The notes under the pieces: generated by a model
The model's database searches: none
Seen by the model: the letters and a program-made list of their open reading frames with translations, nothing else
What the model was told of the DNA's origin: nothing
From: Lysobacter sp. BMK333-48F3
Lineage (GTDB): Bacteria; Pseudomonadota; Gammaproteobacteria; Xanthomonadales; Xanthomonadaceae
Assembly (NCBI RefSeq): GCF_019733395.1
Contig: NZ_JAIHOO010000001.1
Location: 3,472,501-3,536,500 of the forward strand
DNA: 64,000 bases
Reading direction: 5' to 3'
Made by a program: the position numbers and the translations under genes
Part shown: positions 33,447 through 44,756 of the stretch, piece by piece
Layout: every line of letters starts with the position of its first letter
Position numbering within the stretch: position 1 is the first letter of the stretch

Positions 33447-34682
33447 TTGAAACAGGTTTGGTCGGCCGGTTTGGCCTTGCTGGGCGTTTTGTCCGGCGCC
33501 GACGCAACGGCGCGCTGCATGGACGTGGAAGGCCGGGTGGCCGCCTGCCGGATCGCCGGGCAGGAGAAAAGCCTGGCGATCTGCCTGGCCGGCGACGAGG
33601 CGGTGTACCGCTACGGCCCGAGCCAGGGACCGGACGAACTGGTGTTGCGCGCGCCGCTGACCCAGCTCGGCTACTTCCGTGCGGACGGCGCCCAGGACAC
33701 GATCGACGAGACCGTCGTCTTCGGCAGCGGCGATCATTCCTATCGGGCCCGCTTCGGCTTTCGCGACGGCCAGGCACCGGATACGACCGAGCTGCGCAAG
33801 TTCGGCGAGCTCGAGGTCCGGCGCAAGGACAGGACGATCGCCGCGTTGACCTGTGCGCAGGACACCGTCGAACGGGTGCCCGATCTGCTGCTCGACCGGA
33901 TGCGCAAGCTCGGGCGCACCCACGCCAGCGACGCGGTCGAGTTTCCCAACTACGACATCCAGTATCCCGGCCCGGTCGCGCAGTCGCCGGCCTGCGAACG
34001 CGACTCGAACGTGGACAGCTGCTGGAGCCAGGGCGTCTCCGCCGCGCGCGGCGGCGATCCGGCGCTGGCGCTGGGCTACTTCGACAAATCCTGCGATGCC
34101 GATCTCGGGCCGCAGGGCTGCTACGAAGCCGGCAAGCTGTATTTGCACAACCGCAAGCTGCGCGACTACGCCCGCGCTTACGATCGCCTCGGCCGCGTCT
34201 GCGACAGCGACGATATCGGCCAGGGGCCCTACGCCTGCAAGTACCTGGGCTGGATGCACCACACCGGGATCGGCGCGCCGCGCGATCCGGTCCAGGCCTG
34301 GACCTATCTGGCGAAGGCCTGCTTCCTGCACAACCAGGAACTGATCGTCGACGCCGAAGGCTGCCACTTTCTGGCCGAAGCGGCGCTGCGCGAGCGGCGC
34401 GAGTCCGGCGATCGCGGCTATCTGGCTTATCTTGCCCTGGCCATGGGCTGCGCCGACGGCGCCGAGGGCATCTGCACCCAGGCCGGGACAGCGCTGGCCG
34501 AGGCCCGGGCCGGGTCCGCGAGCTGGGTCGCCCGCTGCGACGAAGACGCAGGCGCAGCGTCGCCCGCGCGCGACTGCGCCGGGCTGATCGCAGCGCAGGC
34601 CGATTACGAGGCCAACCAGGCTTTGCGCAGGCAGATCTACTCGCTGTGGCGCGCCGAGTCGGACGCACCGGACGCCCGGTGA
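33447..34682 (+). CDS. Secreted Sel1-like repeat, cysteine-rich protein
   Basis: 411 residues from a TTG start with a very strong ribosome site (GGGAGGGGAAGG). Signal peptide about 1-22 (VWSAGLALLGVLSGADA). Residues 20-170 form an N-terminal domain with paired cysteines. About 185-345 hold Sel1-like repeats, each with cysteines, as in Helicobacter Hcp proteins: GVSAARGGDPALALGYFDKS, GCYEAGKLYLHN, YLGWMHHTGIGAPRDPVQAW. Such repeats bind proteins or peptidoglycan-related ligands. It is not in an operon with a recognisable partner. Confidence 0.75.
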   Translation: MKQVWSAGLALLGVLSGADATARCMDVEGRVAACRIAGQEKSLAICLAGDEAVYRYGPSQGPDELVLRAPLTQLGYFRADGAQDTIDETVVFGSGDHSYRARFGFRDGQAPDTTELRKFGELEVRRKDRTIAALTCAQDTVERVPDLLLDRMRKLGRTHASDAVEFPNYDIQYPGPVAQSPACERDSNVDSCWSQGVSAARGGDPALALGYFDKSCDADLGPQGCYEAGKLYLHNRKLRDYARAYDRLGRVCDSDDIGQGPYACKYLGWMHHTGIGAPRDPVQAWTYLAKACFLHNQELIVDAEGCHFLAEAALRERRESGDRGYLAYLALAMGCADGAEGICTQAGTALAEARAGSASWVARCDEDAGAASPARDCAGLIAAQADYEANQALRRQIYSLWRAESDAPDAR

Positions 34683-34954
34683 TAGCGTTCGTCGCGGCTC
34701 CGCGGGCGGCCGCAGGCGATGTTGCGGAGCGGACACGGCCCGGCCATCGGAGCCCGCGGGACCGGAGCAGGGCCGCGCCGGGCTAAGAATTTTCCCCGTA
34801 TCGCCGCCGCCGGCTTCGCTGCATCTTGAAGAAAACCCCTTTGTCCGGGGCGTGTCGGCTTTGCGCGAGTGGTTGCCGAGACGGTCGGCGGTGCCGATCC
34901 TCTCCCGGCCGGGCTCGGTTCGCATCGGCGGGGCGCCCCGTCCTGGAGCATCGT

Positions 34955-35251
34955 ATGAGCCTTCTGGCCGATCTGCTGATCGGGATCTTCGATTTCGTCA
35001 TCGATGTGCTGTTGTTCAGGCGCCTGCGGCGAGGCCACGGCAGCCGCGAACGCAGCGTCGCCGAGGACACGTTCGCGATCGCGCATTTCAACTTCGGCAC
35101 GCTGCTGCTGATCGGCGTCGTCAGCGCCGGGCTGATGCTGCTGCTGGCGCTCGGCTTTGGGCTGTCGGCAGGCGTGAGCGTCGGCGTGGGTATCGCCGTC
35201 GGCGTCGTGTGGGGGCTGTGGCGTTACCTTCGCATGGTCCGCGAGGACTGA
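34955..35251 (+). CDS. Small membrane protein, unknown function
   Basis: 98 residues. The ATG follows GGAG at 8 bases. Two membrane segments (about 2-20 and 45-88, the latter long and Gly-rich: LLIGVVSAGLMLLLALGFGL, then GVGIAVGVVWGLW) separated by a charged loop with RRLRRGHGSRERS. No family recognised. It lies between the Sel1 gene (272-bp gap with no other gene seen) and the tRNA gene. Confidence 0.6.
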   Translation: MSLLADLLIGIFDFVIDVLLFRRLRRGHGSRERSVAEDTFAIAHFNFGTLLLIGVVSAGLMLLLALGFGLSAGVSVGVGIAVGVVWGLWRYLRMVRED

Positions 35252-35327
35252 GCGCGCATCGCATGGCTCGGTCGGCGAACGACACCGGTCCGCCGACGAA
35301 AGCTGCGCCGACCAAAACCGCACATAG

Positions 35328-35371
35328 CAAAAAGGCCCCGAAGTCCCGCGTTGCGCGGCTTTCGGAGCCTT
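35328..35371 (-). terminator. Terminator of the tRNA-Pro gene
   Basis: Read on the minus strand, AAGGCTCCGAA pairs with TTCGGGGCCTT around an inner GCGC stem, followed by TTTTTGC. It begins 16 bp after the tRNA 3' end. Confidence 0.75.
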
Positions 35372-35386
35372 GTGCTGTTCAACATT

Positions 35387-35463
35387 TGGTCGGGGAGACA
35401 GGATTTGAACCTGCGACTTCTACGTCCCGAACGTAGCGCTCTACCAGGCTGAGCTACACCCCG
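35387..35463 (-). tRNA. tRNA-Pro, anticodon CGG
   Basis: 77 nt with encoded CCA. Cloverleaf: acceptor CGGGGTG/CTCCCCG, D arm GCTC...GAGC, anticodon stem CTACG/CGTAG with loop TTCGGGA (anticodon CGG, reads CCG), T arm GCAGG-TTCAAAT-CCTGT. The acceptor has one T-T mismatch (6-67). CCG is the main proline codon in this GC-rich genome. Confidence 0.95.
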
Positions 35464-35738
35464 ACTGCTGAGCCGCAAATTCTAGCGACGTCCCCCCGGG
35501 TGATGCAAGAGGGGCGATGCAAAAAAATTCATCGCGACGGTTCCGGCCCCGATCAAAGCCCGCCCTGGGGCGGTTCCGGCGCTTTTACGCCGGATCGGTC
35601 GTCGTGCCCCGGCGCGGCAAGCCAGGAGCGGGGCGGGACGTTAAACTGTTTGCGTCGGTTACGCCAGCCGTTCGTCCTTCCGCGGACGGGCCCGGGCGCC
35701 GCCGCCGGCCCGTCCGCCCGACCCCATTGGAGTACCGC

Positions 35739-37124
35739 TTGATCAAGCCCCGCACCCCGCCCGGGGTCATGGAGCTCTTGCCCCGTGACCAGATCGCCTT
35801 CCAGCGCATGCTGGACACGATCCGCCGCAACTTCGAGCGTTTCGGCTTCCTGCCGATCGAAACGCCGGTCATGGAGCTGTCGGAGGTGCTGCTGACCAAA
35901 TCCGGCGGCGAGACCGAGCGCCAGGTCTATTTCGTCCAGTCCACCGGCGCGCTGGAGAAGAGCGCGCAGTCGGGCGAGCGCGGCGTGCCGGAAATGGCCC
36001 TGCGCTTCGACCTGACCGTGCCGCTGGCGCGTTACGTGGCCGAGCACGAGCACGAGCTGGCGTTCCCGTTCCGCCGTTACCAGATGCAGCGCGTGTACCG
36101 CGGCGAGCGCCAGCAGCGCGGCCGCTTCCGCGAGTTCTATCAGTGCGACATCGACGTGATCGGCAAGGACGCGCTCAGCGTGCGCTACGACGCCGAGCTG
36201 CCGGCGGCGATCTACGCGGTGTTCTCCGAACTCAACATCGGCGCCTTCACCATCCAGCTGAACAACCGCAAGCTGCTGCGCGGCTTCTTCGAGGCCCAGG
36301 GCGTGGCCGATGCGCAGCAGCAGGCGCTGGTGCTGCGCGAGGTCGACAAGCTGGACAAGCGCGGCGCCGATTACGTGCGCGAGACCCTGACCGGGCCGGA
36401 GTTCGGCCTGGCCGCGGACGCGGTCGCCACCATCCTCGACTTCGTCGCGATCCGCTCGACCTCGCACGAGGACGCGTTGGCGCGCCTGGCCGCGCTGGGC
36501 GAGGGCAACGAATCGCTGCGCCAGGGCGTGGCCGAGCTGCGCGAGGTGCTGGAGCTGGTGCGCGCGCTGGGCGTGCCGGAAAAGAACTACGCGCTGAACT
36601 TCTCGATCGCGCGCGGCCTGGACTACTACACCGGCACGGTCTACGAGACCACCCTCGACGATTACCCGCAGGTCGGTTCGATCTGCTCGGGCGGCCGCTA
36701 CGAGGACCTGGCCAGCCACTACAGCAAGTCCAAGCTGCCCGGCGTCGGCATCTCGATCGGCCTGACCCGGCTGTTCTGGCAGCTGCAGGAAGCCGGCCTG
36801 GTCAGCACCGCCGACAGCAGCGTGCAGGTGCTGGTCACCCAGATGGACGAGGCCCACCTGCCGCACTGCCTGGCGATCGCCAACGAACTGCGCCACGGCG
36901 GCCTCAACACCGAAGCGGTGATGGAAGCGTCCAAGCTCGCCAAGCAGTTCAAGTACGCCGACCGCGCCGGCATCCGCTTCGTGGTCGTGCTCGGCGAGGA
37001 CGAACTGGCCAAGGGCACGGTGACGGTCAAGGACCTGCGCCGCGAAGACCAGTTCGAGGTCGCGCGCAGCGAACTCGCGCGCACCCTGCGGGTCGAACTC
37101 GAACAGTCGCGGGCCATGCAGTGA
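35739..37124 (+). CDS. hisS: Histidyl-tRNA synthetase
   Basis: 461 residues from a TTG start with GGAG six bases upstream, which begins the conserved [14 protein letters not shown]. Class II synthetase: motif 1 region [20 protein letters not shown], motif 2 [23 protein letters not shown], histidine-A motif [12 protein letters not shown], motif 3 [13 protein letters not shown], and a C-terminal anticodon-binding domain (about 365-455). The frame is open 222 bp further upstream but that part lacks family similarity. It charges tRNA-His. It is followed by a histidine ammonia-lyase gene after 259 bp of non-coding sequence. Confidence 0.95.
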   Translation: MIKPRTPPGVMELLPRDQIAFQRMLDTIRRNFERFGFLPIETPVMELSEVLLTKSGGETERQVYFVQSTGALEKSAQSGERGVPEMALRFDLTVPLARYVAEHEHELAFPFRRYQMQRVYRGERQQRGRFREFYQCDIDVIGKDALSVRYDAELPAAIYAVFSELNIGAFTIQLNNRKLLRGFFEAQGVADAQQQALVLREVDKLDKRGADYVRETLTGPEFGLAADAVATILDFVAIRSTSHEDALARLAALGEGNESLRQGVAELREVLELVRALGVPEKNYALNFSIARGLDYYTGTVYETTLDDYPQVGSICSGGRYEDLASHYSKSKLPGVGISIGLTRLFWQLQEAGLVSTADSSVQVLVTQMDEAHLPHCLAIANELRHGGLNTEAVMEASKLAKQFKYADRAGIRFVVVLGEDELAKGTVTVKDLRREDQFEVARSELARTLRVELEQSRAMQ

Positions 37125-37383
37125 CCCTCTCGCGCGCCGGTCGCGTCGGCAACGCCGGCCGTCCGGACGCGCCGACGCGCGCTCGCCGCGCGTGCTCCTC
37201 CCATCCCGCGCGGCGCTCCACGCCGATGCGGGATCGGGCGCCGGCTGCGGCCGGCTTCCACCCCGCGACCGGCAGCCGCCGGCGCGGTTCCCATCGTTCC
37301 ATTGACGCACCGACTCCCGAGTATGCGCGGCCGGTTCCGGCCGTCGCAGATGATCGCCAGGGTGCGATGCGGAGAACCCACGC

Positions 37384-39282
37384 TTGAACAAGATCCAACT
37401 CGATGGCCGCTCGCTGACGCGGTCGCAGCTCGTCGCCGTGGCCTACGGCGCCCAGGTCGAACTGTCCGCGGCGCAACTGCCGGCGGTGGCGCGCGCGGCC
37501 GACTTCCTGGCCGAACAGGTGCGTCGCGAAGAGCCCATCTACGGCGTTTCGACCGGCTTCGGCAGCAACGCCGACCGCCTGCTCGGCGCGCACCATCTGC
37601 GCGATCAGCTGCCGGGCGCCAAGCGCAACCAGGAGACCCTGCACGAGGAGCTGCAGCGCAACCTGATCGTGACCCACGCGGTCTGCGTCGGCGAGCCGTT
37701 CGCGCCGGAAATCGTCCGCGCGATGCTGTGCATCCGCGTCAACACCCTGATGCGCGGCCACTCCGGCATCCGCGTGCAGACCCTGCAGGCGCTGACCGAC
37801 CTGCTCAACGCCGGCATCGTGCCGGTGGTGCCGCAGCTGGGTTCGGTCGGCGCCAGCGGCGACCTGGCGCCGCTGTCGCACCTGGCCATCGTCCTGCTCG
37901 GCGGCGGCGAAGCCTTCTATCAGGGCCAGCGCCTGCCCGGCGCCGAAGCGCTGGCGCGCGCCGGCCTGGCCCCGGTCAAGCTGTCGTACAAGGAAGGCCT
38001 GGCGCTGAACAACGGCACCGCGCAGATGCTGGCCTGCGGCGTGCTGGCCCTGGCCAAGCTCGAAGACCTGCTCGACACCGCCGACCTCGCCGCGGCGATG
38101 ACCATCGACGCCTTCGCCGGCCGCCTGGGCGCGTTCGCCGAGGAAGTGCACGCGCTGCGTCCGCACCCGGGCCAGGTCGAGGTCGCCGCCAACCTGCGCA
38201 AGCTGCTGGCCGGCTCGACCCTGTCCGACATTCCCTACCACCTGGTGCCGCGTTTCCGCGCCTGGCAGCCGCAGAGCTGGGATACTCCGGCCGCGCAGCA
38301 GCTCAGCTTCGACATCGGCTGGGACTGGGTGCCGTTCGGCCAGCGCCACGGCCGCGAAAAGTTCTACAACCGCTTCCGCCCGTTCCGCGGCGGCAAGAAG
38401 CATCAGCCGCAGGACAGCTATTCGCTGCGTTGCATTCCGCAGGTGCACGGCGCGGTGCGCGACGCCATCGCCCAGGCCGCGCGGGTGCTCGAGGTCGAAC
38501 TCAACTCGCTGACCGACAACCCGATCGTGTTCCCGGACGCGCAGGCCGAGCACGTCGAACAGCAGGTGATTTCGGCCGGCCATTTCCACGGCATGCCGCT
38601 GGCGCTGGCGATGAGCTACGTCAAGGCGGCGATCCCGGTGCTGGCGAGCATTTCCGAGCGCCGCCTCAACAAGCTGGTCGACCCGGCCACCAACGACGGC
38701 CTGCCGGGCTTCTTGATCGGCAACGAGGATTCGACCGAGTCCGGCCACATGATCGTGCAGTACACCGCCGCGGCGATCGTCAACGACCTGGCCAGCCGCG
38801 CCCATCCGGCTTCGGTGTACTCGATCCCGACCAGCGCCAACGCCGAGGACCACGTCTCGATGGGCGCCAACGAGGCGCGCCATGTGCTGGCGATGGCCGA
38901 CGACCTGGGCAAGGTGCTGGCGCTGGAGCTGTACACCGCCGCCCAGGCGCTGGACCTGCGCCGCGATATGATCAACGCCGCGCGCGATCTGGCCGACCGC
39001 GCCGATGCCGCGACTCTCGCCGCCAAGGTCGCCGGCGGCCCGCTGGCCGGCGGCGAGGATCACGCCGGCTTCCTGGCCGAAGTCGAGGGCCTGCGCGCCG
39101 AACTGGCCGCGGCCGACGAGTTCCGTCCGGGCCGCGCGGTCGCCGCCGCGCACGCGGCGCTGCGCGAAGCCATCCCGTTCCTCGATCACGACCACGCCCT
39201 CGACGGCGAAGTCGCGACCGCGGTGCGGCTGGTGCGCGACGGCACCGTGCTCGACGCGGCCCGCGCCGGGCTGCAGGACTGA
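37384..39282 (+). CDS. hutH: Histidine ammonia-lyase family enzyme, long form
   Basis: 632 residues; usual HutH is about 510. Deaminates L-histidine to urocanate. The MIO prosthetic group forms from A157-S158-G159 in GSVGASGDLAPLSH; other motifs are YGVSTGFG, YSLRCIPQVHGA, LNSLTDNP, SGHMIVQYTAAAIVND and TSANAEDHVSMG. An insertion of roughly 55-60 residues (about 282-342, aromatic and basic: WDWVPFGQRHGREKFYNRF) sits just before the YSLRC motif, and the C-terminus is about 60 residues longer. A TTG start with GGAGA upstream begins MNKIQLDG. hutU, hutI and hutG are not nearby. A related aromatic-amino-acid lyase activity cannot be excluded. Confidence 0.85.
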   Translation: MNKIQLDGRSLTRSQLVAVAYGAQVELSAAQLPAVARAADFLAEQVRREEPIYGVSTGFGSNADRLLGAHHLRDQLPGAKRNQETLHEELQRNLIVTHAVCVGEPFAPEIVRAMLCIRVNTLMRGHSGIRVQTLQALTDLLNAGIVPVVPQLGSVGASGDLAPLSHLAIVLLGGGEAFYQGQRLPGAEALARAGLAPVKLSYKEGLALNNGTAQMLACGVLALAKLEDLLDTADLAAAMTIDAFAGRLGAFAEEVHALRPHPGQVEVAANLRKLLAGSTLSDIPYHLVPRFRAWQPQSWDTPAAQQLSFDIGWDWVPFGQRHGREKFYNRFRPFRGGKKHQPQDSYSLRCIPQVHGAVRDAIAQAARVLEVELNSLTDNPIVFPDAQAEHVEQQVISAGHFHGMPLALAMSYVKAAIPVLASISERRLNKLVDPATNDGLPGFLIGNEDSTESGHMIVQYTAAAIVNDLASRAHPASVYSIPTSANAEDHVSMGANEARHVLAMADDLGKVLALELYTAAQALDLRRDMINAARDLADRADAATLAAKVAGGPLAGGEDHAGFLAEVEGLRAELAAADEFRPGRAVAAAHAALREAIPFLDHDHALDGEVATAVRLVRDGTVLDAARAGLQD

Positions 39283-39302
39283 CGTCTCGCAGGCCTCAGT
39301 GA

Positions 39303-39389
39303 CCCCTCTCCCGCTTGCGGGGTGAGGGGTTGCGTTTGCGGGCCATTGGCCCGCGCAGCCCCGAACGCCCGAACGCATCGCGTTCGGGC
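39303..39389. repeat. Intergenic hairpins of the CCCTCTCCCGCTTGCGGG type
   Basis: First element (39303-39329): CCCCTCTCCCGC... pairing with ...GCGGGGTGAGGGG. Second hairpin (39367-39389): GCCCGAACGC / GCGTTCGGGC with an ATC loop. Related CCCTCTCCCGCTTGCGG cores recur at 49941 and 50063. Likely transcription ends for hutH. Confidence 0.6.
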
Positions 39390-39423
39390 CGGGTGGGGCA
39401 GGGATGAAGGCAAGGAGCCCGCC

Positions 39424-39972
39424 ATGCAGATCGTCCGCCACAACGACCGCGTCTTCACCCTGGCGCCGCTGCTGGCGCCGGACGAATGCGCCGAACTGAT
39501 CGCGTTGGCCGAAGCGCACGGCTTCGAGCCCGCCGGCGTGCGCACCGCCGCCGGCGGCCAGAAGCCGATGGCGCATGTGCGCAACAACGAGCGCGCGGTA
39601 TTCGAATCGCCGCATTGGATCGACACCCTGTGGCGGCGCCTGCGCGAGGCCGGCCTGCCGACGCTGGACGGCGAGATCGCGGTCGGCCTGCCGCGCGCGT
39701 TGCGCTTCTACAAGTACGGCCCCGGCCAGCGCTTCCGCATGCACAAGGACGGGCCCTGGAGCGAGGACGGCCGGCTCAGCAGGCTGACCCTGCTGGTCTA
39801 TCTCAACGACGGCTTCGCCGGCGGCGACACCGACTTCCGCCAGTTCCGGGTCGTGCCGCGCACCGGCGAGGGCCTGCTGTTCGTCCACGACACCTGGCAC
39901 GAGGGCGCGGCGGTCGAGCGCGGCACCAAGTACGCGCTGCGTTCGGACGTGATGTACGCCGCGCCGCGCTGA
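39424..39972 (+). CDS. 2OG-Fe(II) oxygenase, prolyl-4-hydroxylase-like
   Basis: 182 residues, a single double-stranded beta-helix domain of the P4Hc type. Iron ligands: H and D in RFRMHKDGP, and the distal H in DTWHEGAAV; the basic 2-oxoglutarate anchor is in ERGTKYALRSDVMY. AAGGAG six bases before the ATG sets the start. No signal peptide, so cytoplasmic. Substrate unknown; related bacterial enzymes hydroxylate prolyl residues (e.g. in EF-Tu) or small metabolites. It follows hutH on the same strand, separated by hairpins. Confidence 0.85.
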   Translation: MQIVRHNDRVFTLAPLLAPDECAELIALAEAHGFEPAGVRTAAGGQKPMAHVRNNERAVFESPHWIDTLWRRLREAGLPTLDGEIAVGLPRALRFYKYGPGQRFRMHKDGPWSEDGRLSRLTLLVYLNDGFAGGDTDFRQFRVVPRTGEGLLFVHDTWHEGAAVERGTKYALRSDVMYAAPR

Positions 39973-39984
39973 GCGCCGCGCGCT

Positions 39985-41859
<1,875 letters not shown>

Positions 41860-41990
41860 CTTCCATGGCGATGACGGACGCAGGCCGTTGCGTCGCGCGG
41901 GCGGGAGGCTCCCGCGGAGGAGCGCGGGCAGGGGCGTGTCCTGAGTCTTAACGCGATTCGTTGTCGGTTCAGGCCGGCGCCGGGCCGGGC

Positions 41991-42019
41991 TTGACGCAAC
42001 CCGCCGCGATCGATAATGT
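41991..42019 (+). promoter_or_regulatory. Likely promoter of the his operon
   Basis: TTGACG (41991-41996), 17-bp spacer, TAATGT (42014-42019); GATAAT two bases earlier is an alternative -10. The -10 overlaps the palindromic operator. The leader before the TrpR-like gene is about 65 nt, with no His-rich leader peptide seen. Confidence 0.5.
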
Positions 42020-42038
42020 ATTAACGCGTTAGTACATT
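42015..42038. promoter_or_regulatory. 24-bp palindromic operator, probable autoregulatory site
   Basis: Left half AATGTATTAACG, right half CGTTAGTACATT: inverted repeats with one mismatch, core TAACGCGTTA perfect. It overlaps the predicted -10 of the TrpR-like gene that heads the his operon. Size and outer GTAC/GTAT bases recall E. coli TrpR operators. Repression by the adjacent protein is inferred. Confidence 0.65.
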
Positions 42039-42091
42039 AATGCGTTCATGGTCCGGCCTATGGCAACTGTGACGCCCGACCGGAATCGTCC

Positions 42092-42403
42092 ATGAAGCGC
42101 CGCAGCACCGACCTCGACCCCAGCCAGGACGCGCTCGCCGACCTCGCCGACGCGTTCGCCGGCCTGCGCAGCGCCGAGCAGGTGCGGGCCTTCCTCGAGG
42201 ACCTGTGCACCCCGGCCGAGCTGGAAGCGATGAGCGACCGCTGGCGGGTCGTGCCCCTGCTCGAACAGGGCGTGCCCTACCGCGAGATCCACGACCGCAC
42301 CCAGGTCAGCGTGACCACCATCGGCCGCGTCGCGCGCGTGCTCGAACGCGGCGCCGGCGGCTATGCCGCGGCTCTGCACCGTCGCCCCGGCCGACATCGT
42401 TGA
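42092..42403 (+). CDS. TrpR/YerC-family repressor, probable histidine regulator
   Basis: 103 residues, all helical. DLCTPAELEAMSDRWRVVPLLEQG is the TrpR/YerC signature, and YREIHDRTQVSVTTIGRVARVL is the helix-turn-helix. E. coli TrpR uses Trp as co-repressor; here the gene is 85 bp upstream of hisG in the same orientation, so histidine or histidyl-tRNA status is the likely signal. YerC/HisR-type TrpR relatives have been predicted to control histidine synthesis in other bacteria, as far as I recall. A 24-bp palindrome in its own promoter supports autoregulation of the whole operon. Confidence 0.85.
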   Translation: MKRRSTDLDPSQDALADLADAFAGLRSAEQVRAFLEDLCTPAELEAMSDRWRVVPLLEQGVPYREIHDRTQVSVTTIGRVARVLERGAGGYAAALHRRPGRHR

Positions 42404-42488
42404 TCGCCGCCGCGCGCGCGTCGCGCCCCCGGTCCGCCCCCGTCCCTGTCTTCTCGCCTAGCCCCCGCACCCCATCGAGACCCCGTCC

Positions 42489-43403
42489 ATGAGCCCTCCT
42501 GCCAGCGCCGTCGCGCGCGACCGCCTGCGCATCGCGATCCAGAAGTCCGGCCGCCTCGCCGATCCGGCGCGCGCCCTGCTGGCCGCCTGCGGCCTGAGCT
42601 GGCGCGAGAGCCGCGATCGCTTGTTCTGCTACGGCGAGACCCTGCCGGTCGATCTGCTGCTGGTGCGCGACGACGACATCCCCGGGCTGATCGCCGACGG
42701 CGTCTGCGACCTCGGCGTGGTCGGCCGCAACGTATTGTTGGAGCAGGACGGCGACCGCCGCGGCCAGGGCCGCGCGGCGGCGTTCCGCGAGTGGCGCCCG
42801 CTCGGTTTCGGCGGCTGCCGGCTGGCGATCGCGGTGCCCGACGCCTGGCATTGGGAAGGGCCGCAGCAGCTGAGCGGCAAGCGCATCGCCACCAGCTACC
42901 CGGCGCTGCTGAGCCAGTGGCTGGCCGAACAGCGCGTCGACGCGCAGGTGGTGCTGCTGTCGGGCTCGGTCGAAATCGCCCCGCGCCTGGGCCAGGCCGA
43001 GGCGATCTGCGACCTGGTCTCCAGCGGCGCCACCCTGGGCGCGAACCAGCTCAAGGCGGTGCAGACCCTGGTCGAGAGCGAGGCGGTGCTGGCCGGCCCG
43101 GTCGAGCGCTTCGACGACGTGCGCGGCGAACTGGCCGACCTGCTGCTGCGCCGGCTCGACGGCGCGATGCGGGTTCGCAACAGCAAGCTGCTGATGTTCC
43201 AGGCCCCGCGCGACCTGCTCGGCGAACTGCTGCCGTTGCTGCCCGACGCCGAGGCGCCGACGGTGATGCGCCTGGACAACGGCGACGACGTGGCCTTGCA
43301 GGCGCTGTGCCACGGCGCGGTGACCTGGCAACGGCTGGAAGAGCTCAAGCGCGCCGGCGCGCGCGGCCTGATGGTGCTGCCGGTGGAGGGCATGCTGGCA
43401 TGA
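42489..43403 (+). CDS. hisG: ATP phosphoribosyltransferase, long form
   Basis: 304 residues. First step of histidine synthesis: ATP + PRPP to phosphoribosyl-[12 protein letters not shown] at the N-terminus, [20 protein letters not shown], the PRPP loop region [14 protein letters not shown], and a C-terminal ACT-like regulatory domain (about 225-304) typical of the long form, which is feedback-inhibited by histidine and needs no HisZ. The stop overlaps hisD (ATGA). Confidence 0.96.
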   Translation: MSPPASAVARDRLRIAIQKSGRLADPARALLAACGLSWRESRDRLFCYGETLPVDLLLVRDDDIPGLIADGVCDLGVVGRNVLLEQDGDRRGQGRAAAFREWRPLGFGGCRLAIAVPDAWHWEGPQQLSGKRIATSYPALLSQWLAEQRVDAQVVLLSGSVEIAPRLGQAEAICDLVSSGATLGANQLKAVQTLVESEAVLAGPVERFDDVRGELADLLLRRLDGAMRVRNSKLLMFQAPRDLLGELLPLLPDAEAPTVMRLDNGDDVALQALCHGAVTWQRLEELKRAGARGLMVLPVEGMLA

Positions 43404-44713
43404 GCGCGCGCATGCAACGCCTGCAATGGGATGCGCTGGACGAAGCCGCGCGCGAGCAGGCCCTGCGCCGTCCGGCGCAACAGACCCGCGCCGATACCGC
43501 CGCGGCCGTGGCGGAGATTCTCGCCGCGGTGCGCCGCGACGGCGACGCCGCGCTGCGTCTTTACGCCGAGCGCTTCGACGGCCGCGCGCCGCAGCGTTTC
43601 GCGGTCTCGACCGAGGAATTCGAGCAGGCCGAGCGCGCGTTGAGCCCGGCGTTGCGCGCGGCGATCGACGAGGCCGGCGAACGCATCGCCCGCTTCCACG
43701 AAGCCGGCATGACCCGTCCCTATGCCCTGGACACCGCCGACGGCGTGCGCTGCGAGCGGGTGCTGCGGCCGATCCGCCGGGTCGGCCTGTACGTGCCGGC
43801 CGGTTCGGCGCCGCTGCCTTCGACCGCGCTGATGCTGGGCGTGCCGGCGCAGTTGGCCGGCTGCCGCGAGGTCGCCCTGTGCACGCCGCCGCGCGCCGAC
43901 GGCAGCGCCGACCCGGCGGTGCTGTACGCCGCGCGCCGCTGCGGCATCGAACGCGTGTACAAGCTCGGCGGCGCCCAGGCCATCGCCGCGATGGCCTTCG
44001 GCACCGACAGCGTCGGCAAGTGCGACAAGCTGTTCGGGCCCGGCAACGCCTACGTCACCGAGGCCAAGCGCCAGGTCGCCTTGCTCGAGGGCGGGGCGGC
44101 GATCGACCTACCGGCCGGGCCGTCCGAGGTGCTGGTGATCGCCGACGCCGGCGCGCGCGCCGACTTCGTCGCCGCCGACCTGCTGTCGCAGGCCGAGCAC
44201 GGCCCGGATTCGCAGGTGATCCTGCTCAGCGACGATGCGGCCCTGCTCGACGCGGTCGACGCCGAACTCGAACGCCAGTTGGCCGCGCTGTCGCGCGCCG
44301 ACACCGCGCGCGCCGCGCTGGGCGCTTCGCGTTCGATCCGGGTCGATTCGATCGGCGCCGCGCTCGCGGTCAGCAACCGCTACGCGCCGGAACACCTGAT
44401 CCTGGCCCTGCGCGACGCGCGCGCCTGGCTGGGCGAGGTCGAGGCCGCCGGTTCGGTGTTCCTCGGCGACTGGGCGCCGGAGGCGCTGGGCGACTACTGC
44501 AGCGGCACCAACCACGTGCTGCCGACCAGCGGCGCGGCGCGCTACGCCGGCGGGGTCAATGTGGCCAGCTTCCAGGTCGCGATCACGGTACAGGAAGTGC
44601 AGCCGCAGGGCCTGCGCGCGATCGGCCCCTGTGCGGTCGAACTGGCCACGGCCGAAGGCCTGGACGCGCACCGCGAGGCGGTGGCGCTGCGCTTGCGCGC
44701 GGTGGCGGCATGA
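43400..44713 (+). CDS. hisD: Histidinol dehydrogenase
   Basis: 437 residues. Last two steps: histidinol to histidine with two NAD and zinc. Motifs: [60 protein letters not shown] (zinc ligands Q/H), RYAPEHLIL, and [20 protein letters not shown]. Start overlaps the hisG stop by 4 nt. A 43-bp gap with a short open stretch precedes hisC. Confidence 0.96.
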   Translation: MSARMQRLQWDALDEAAREQALRRPAQQTRADTAAAVAEILAAVRRDGDAALRLYAERFDGRAPQRFAVSTEEFEQAERALSPALRAAIDEAGERIARFHEAGMTRPYALDTADGVRCERVLRPIRRVGLYVPAGSAPLPSTALMLGVPAQLAGCREVALCTPPRADGSADPAVLYAARRCGIERVYKLGGAQAIAAMAFGTDSVGKCDKLFGPGNAYVTEAKRQVALLEGGAAIDLPAGPSEVLVIADAGARADFVAADLLSQAEHGPDSQVILLSDDAALLDAVDAELERQLAALSRADTARAALGASRSIRVDSIGAALAVSNRYAPEHLILALRDARAWLGEVEAAGSVFLGDWAPEALGDYCSGTNHVLPTSGAARYAGGVNVASFQVAITVQEVQPQGLRAIGPCAVELATAEGLDAHREAVALRLRAVAA

Positions 44714-44756
44714 GCGGACGACTTTTTGTGGGCGACTTTCGGTGAGCGACGAGGCG

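Noticed and set aside
37027..39900. 957-codon antisense frame over hisS end, hutH and the hydroxylase
   Set aside because: No conserved motifs; it crosses three real genes.
44713..44745. Short peptide [11 protein letters not shown] between hisD and hisC
   Set aside because: Eleven codons overlapping the hisD stop, with no ribosome site of its own; most likely spacer.
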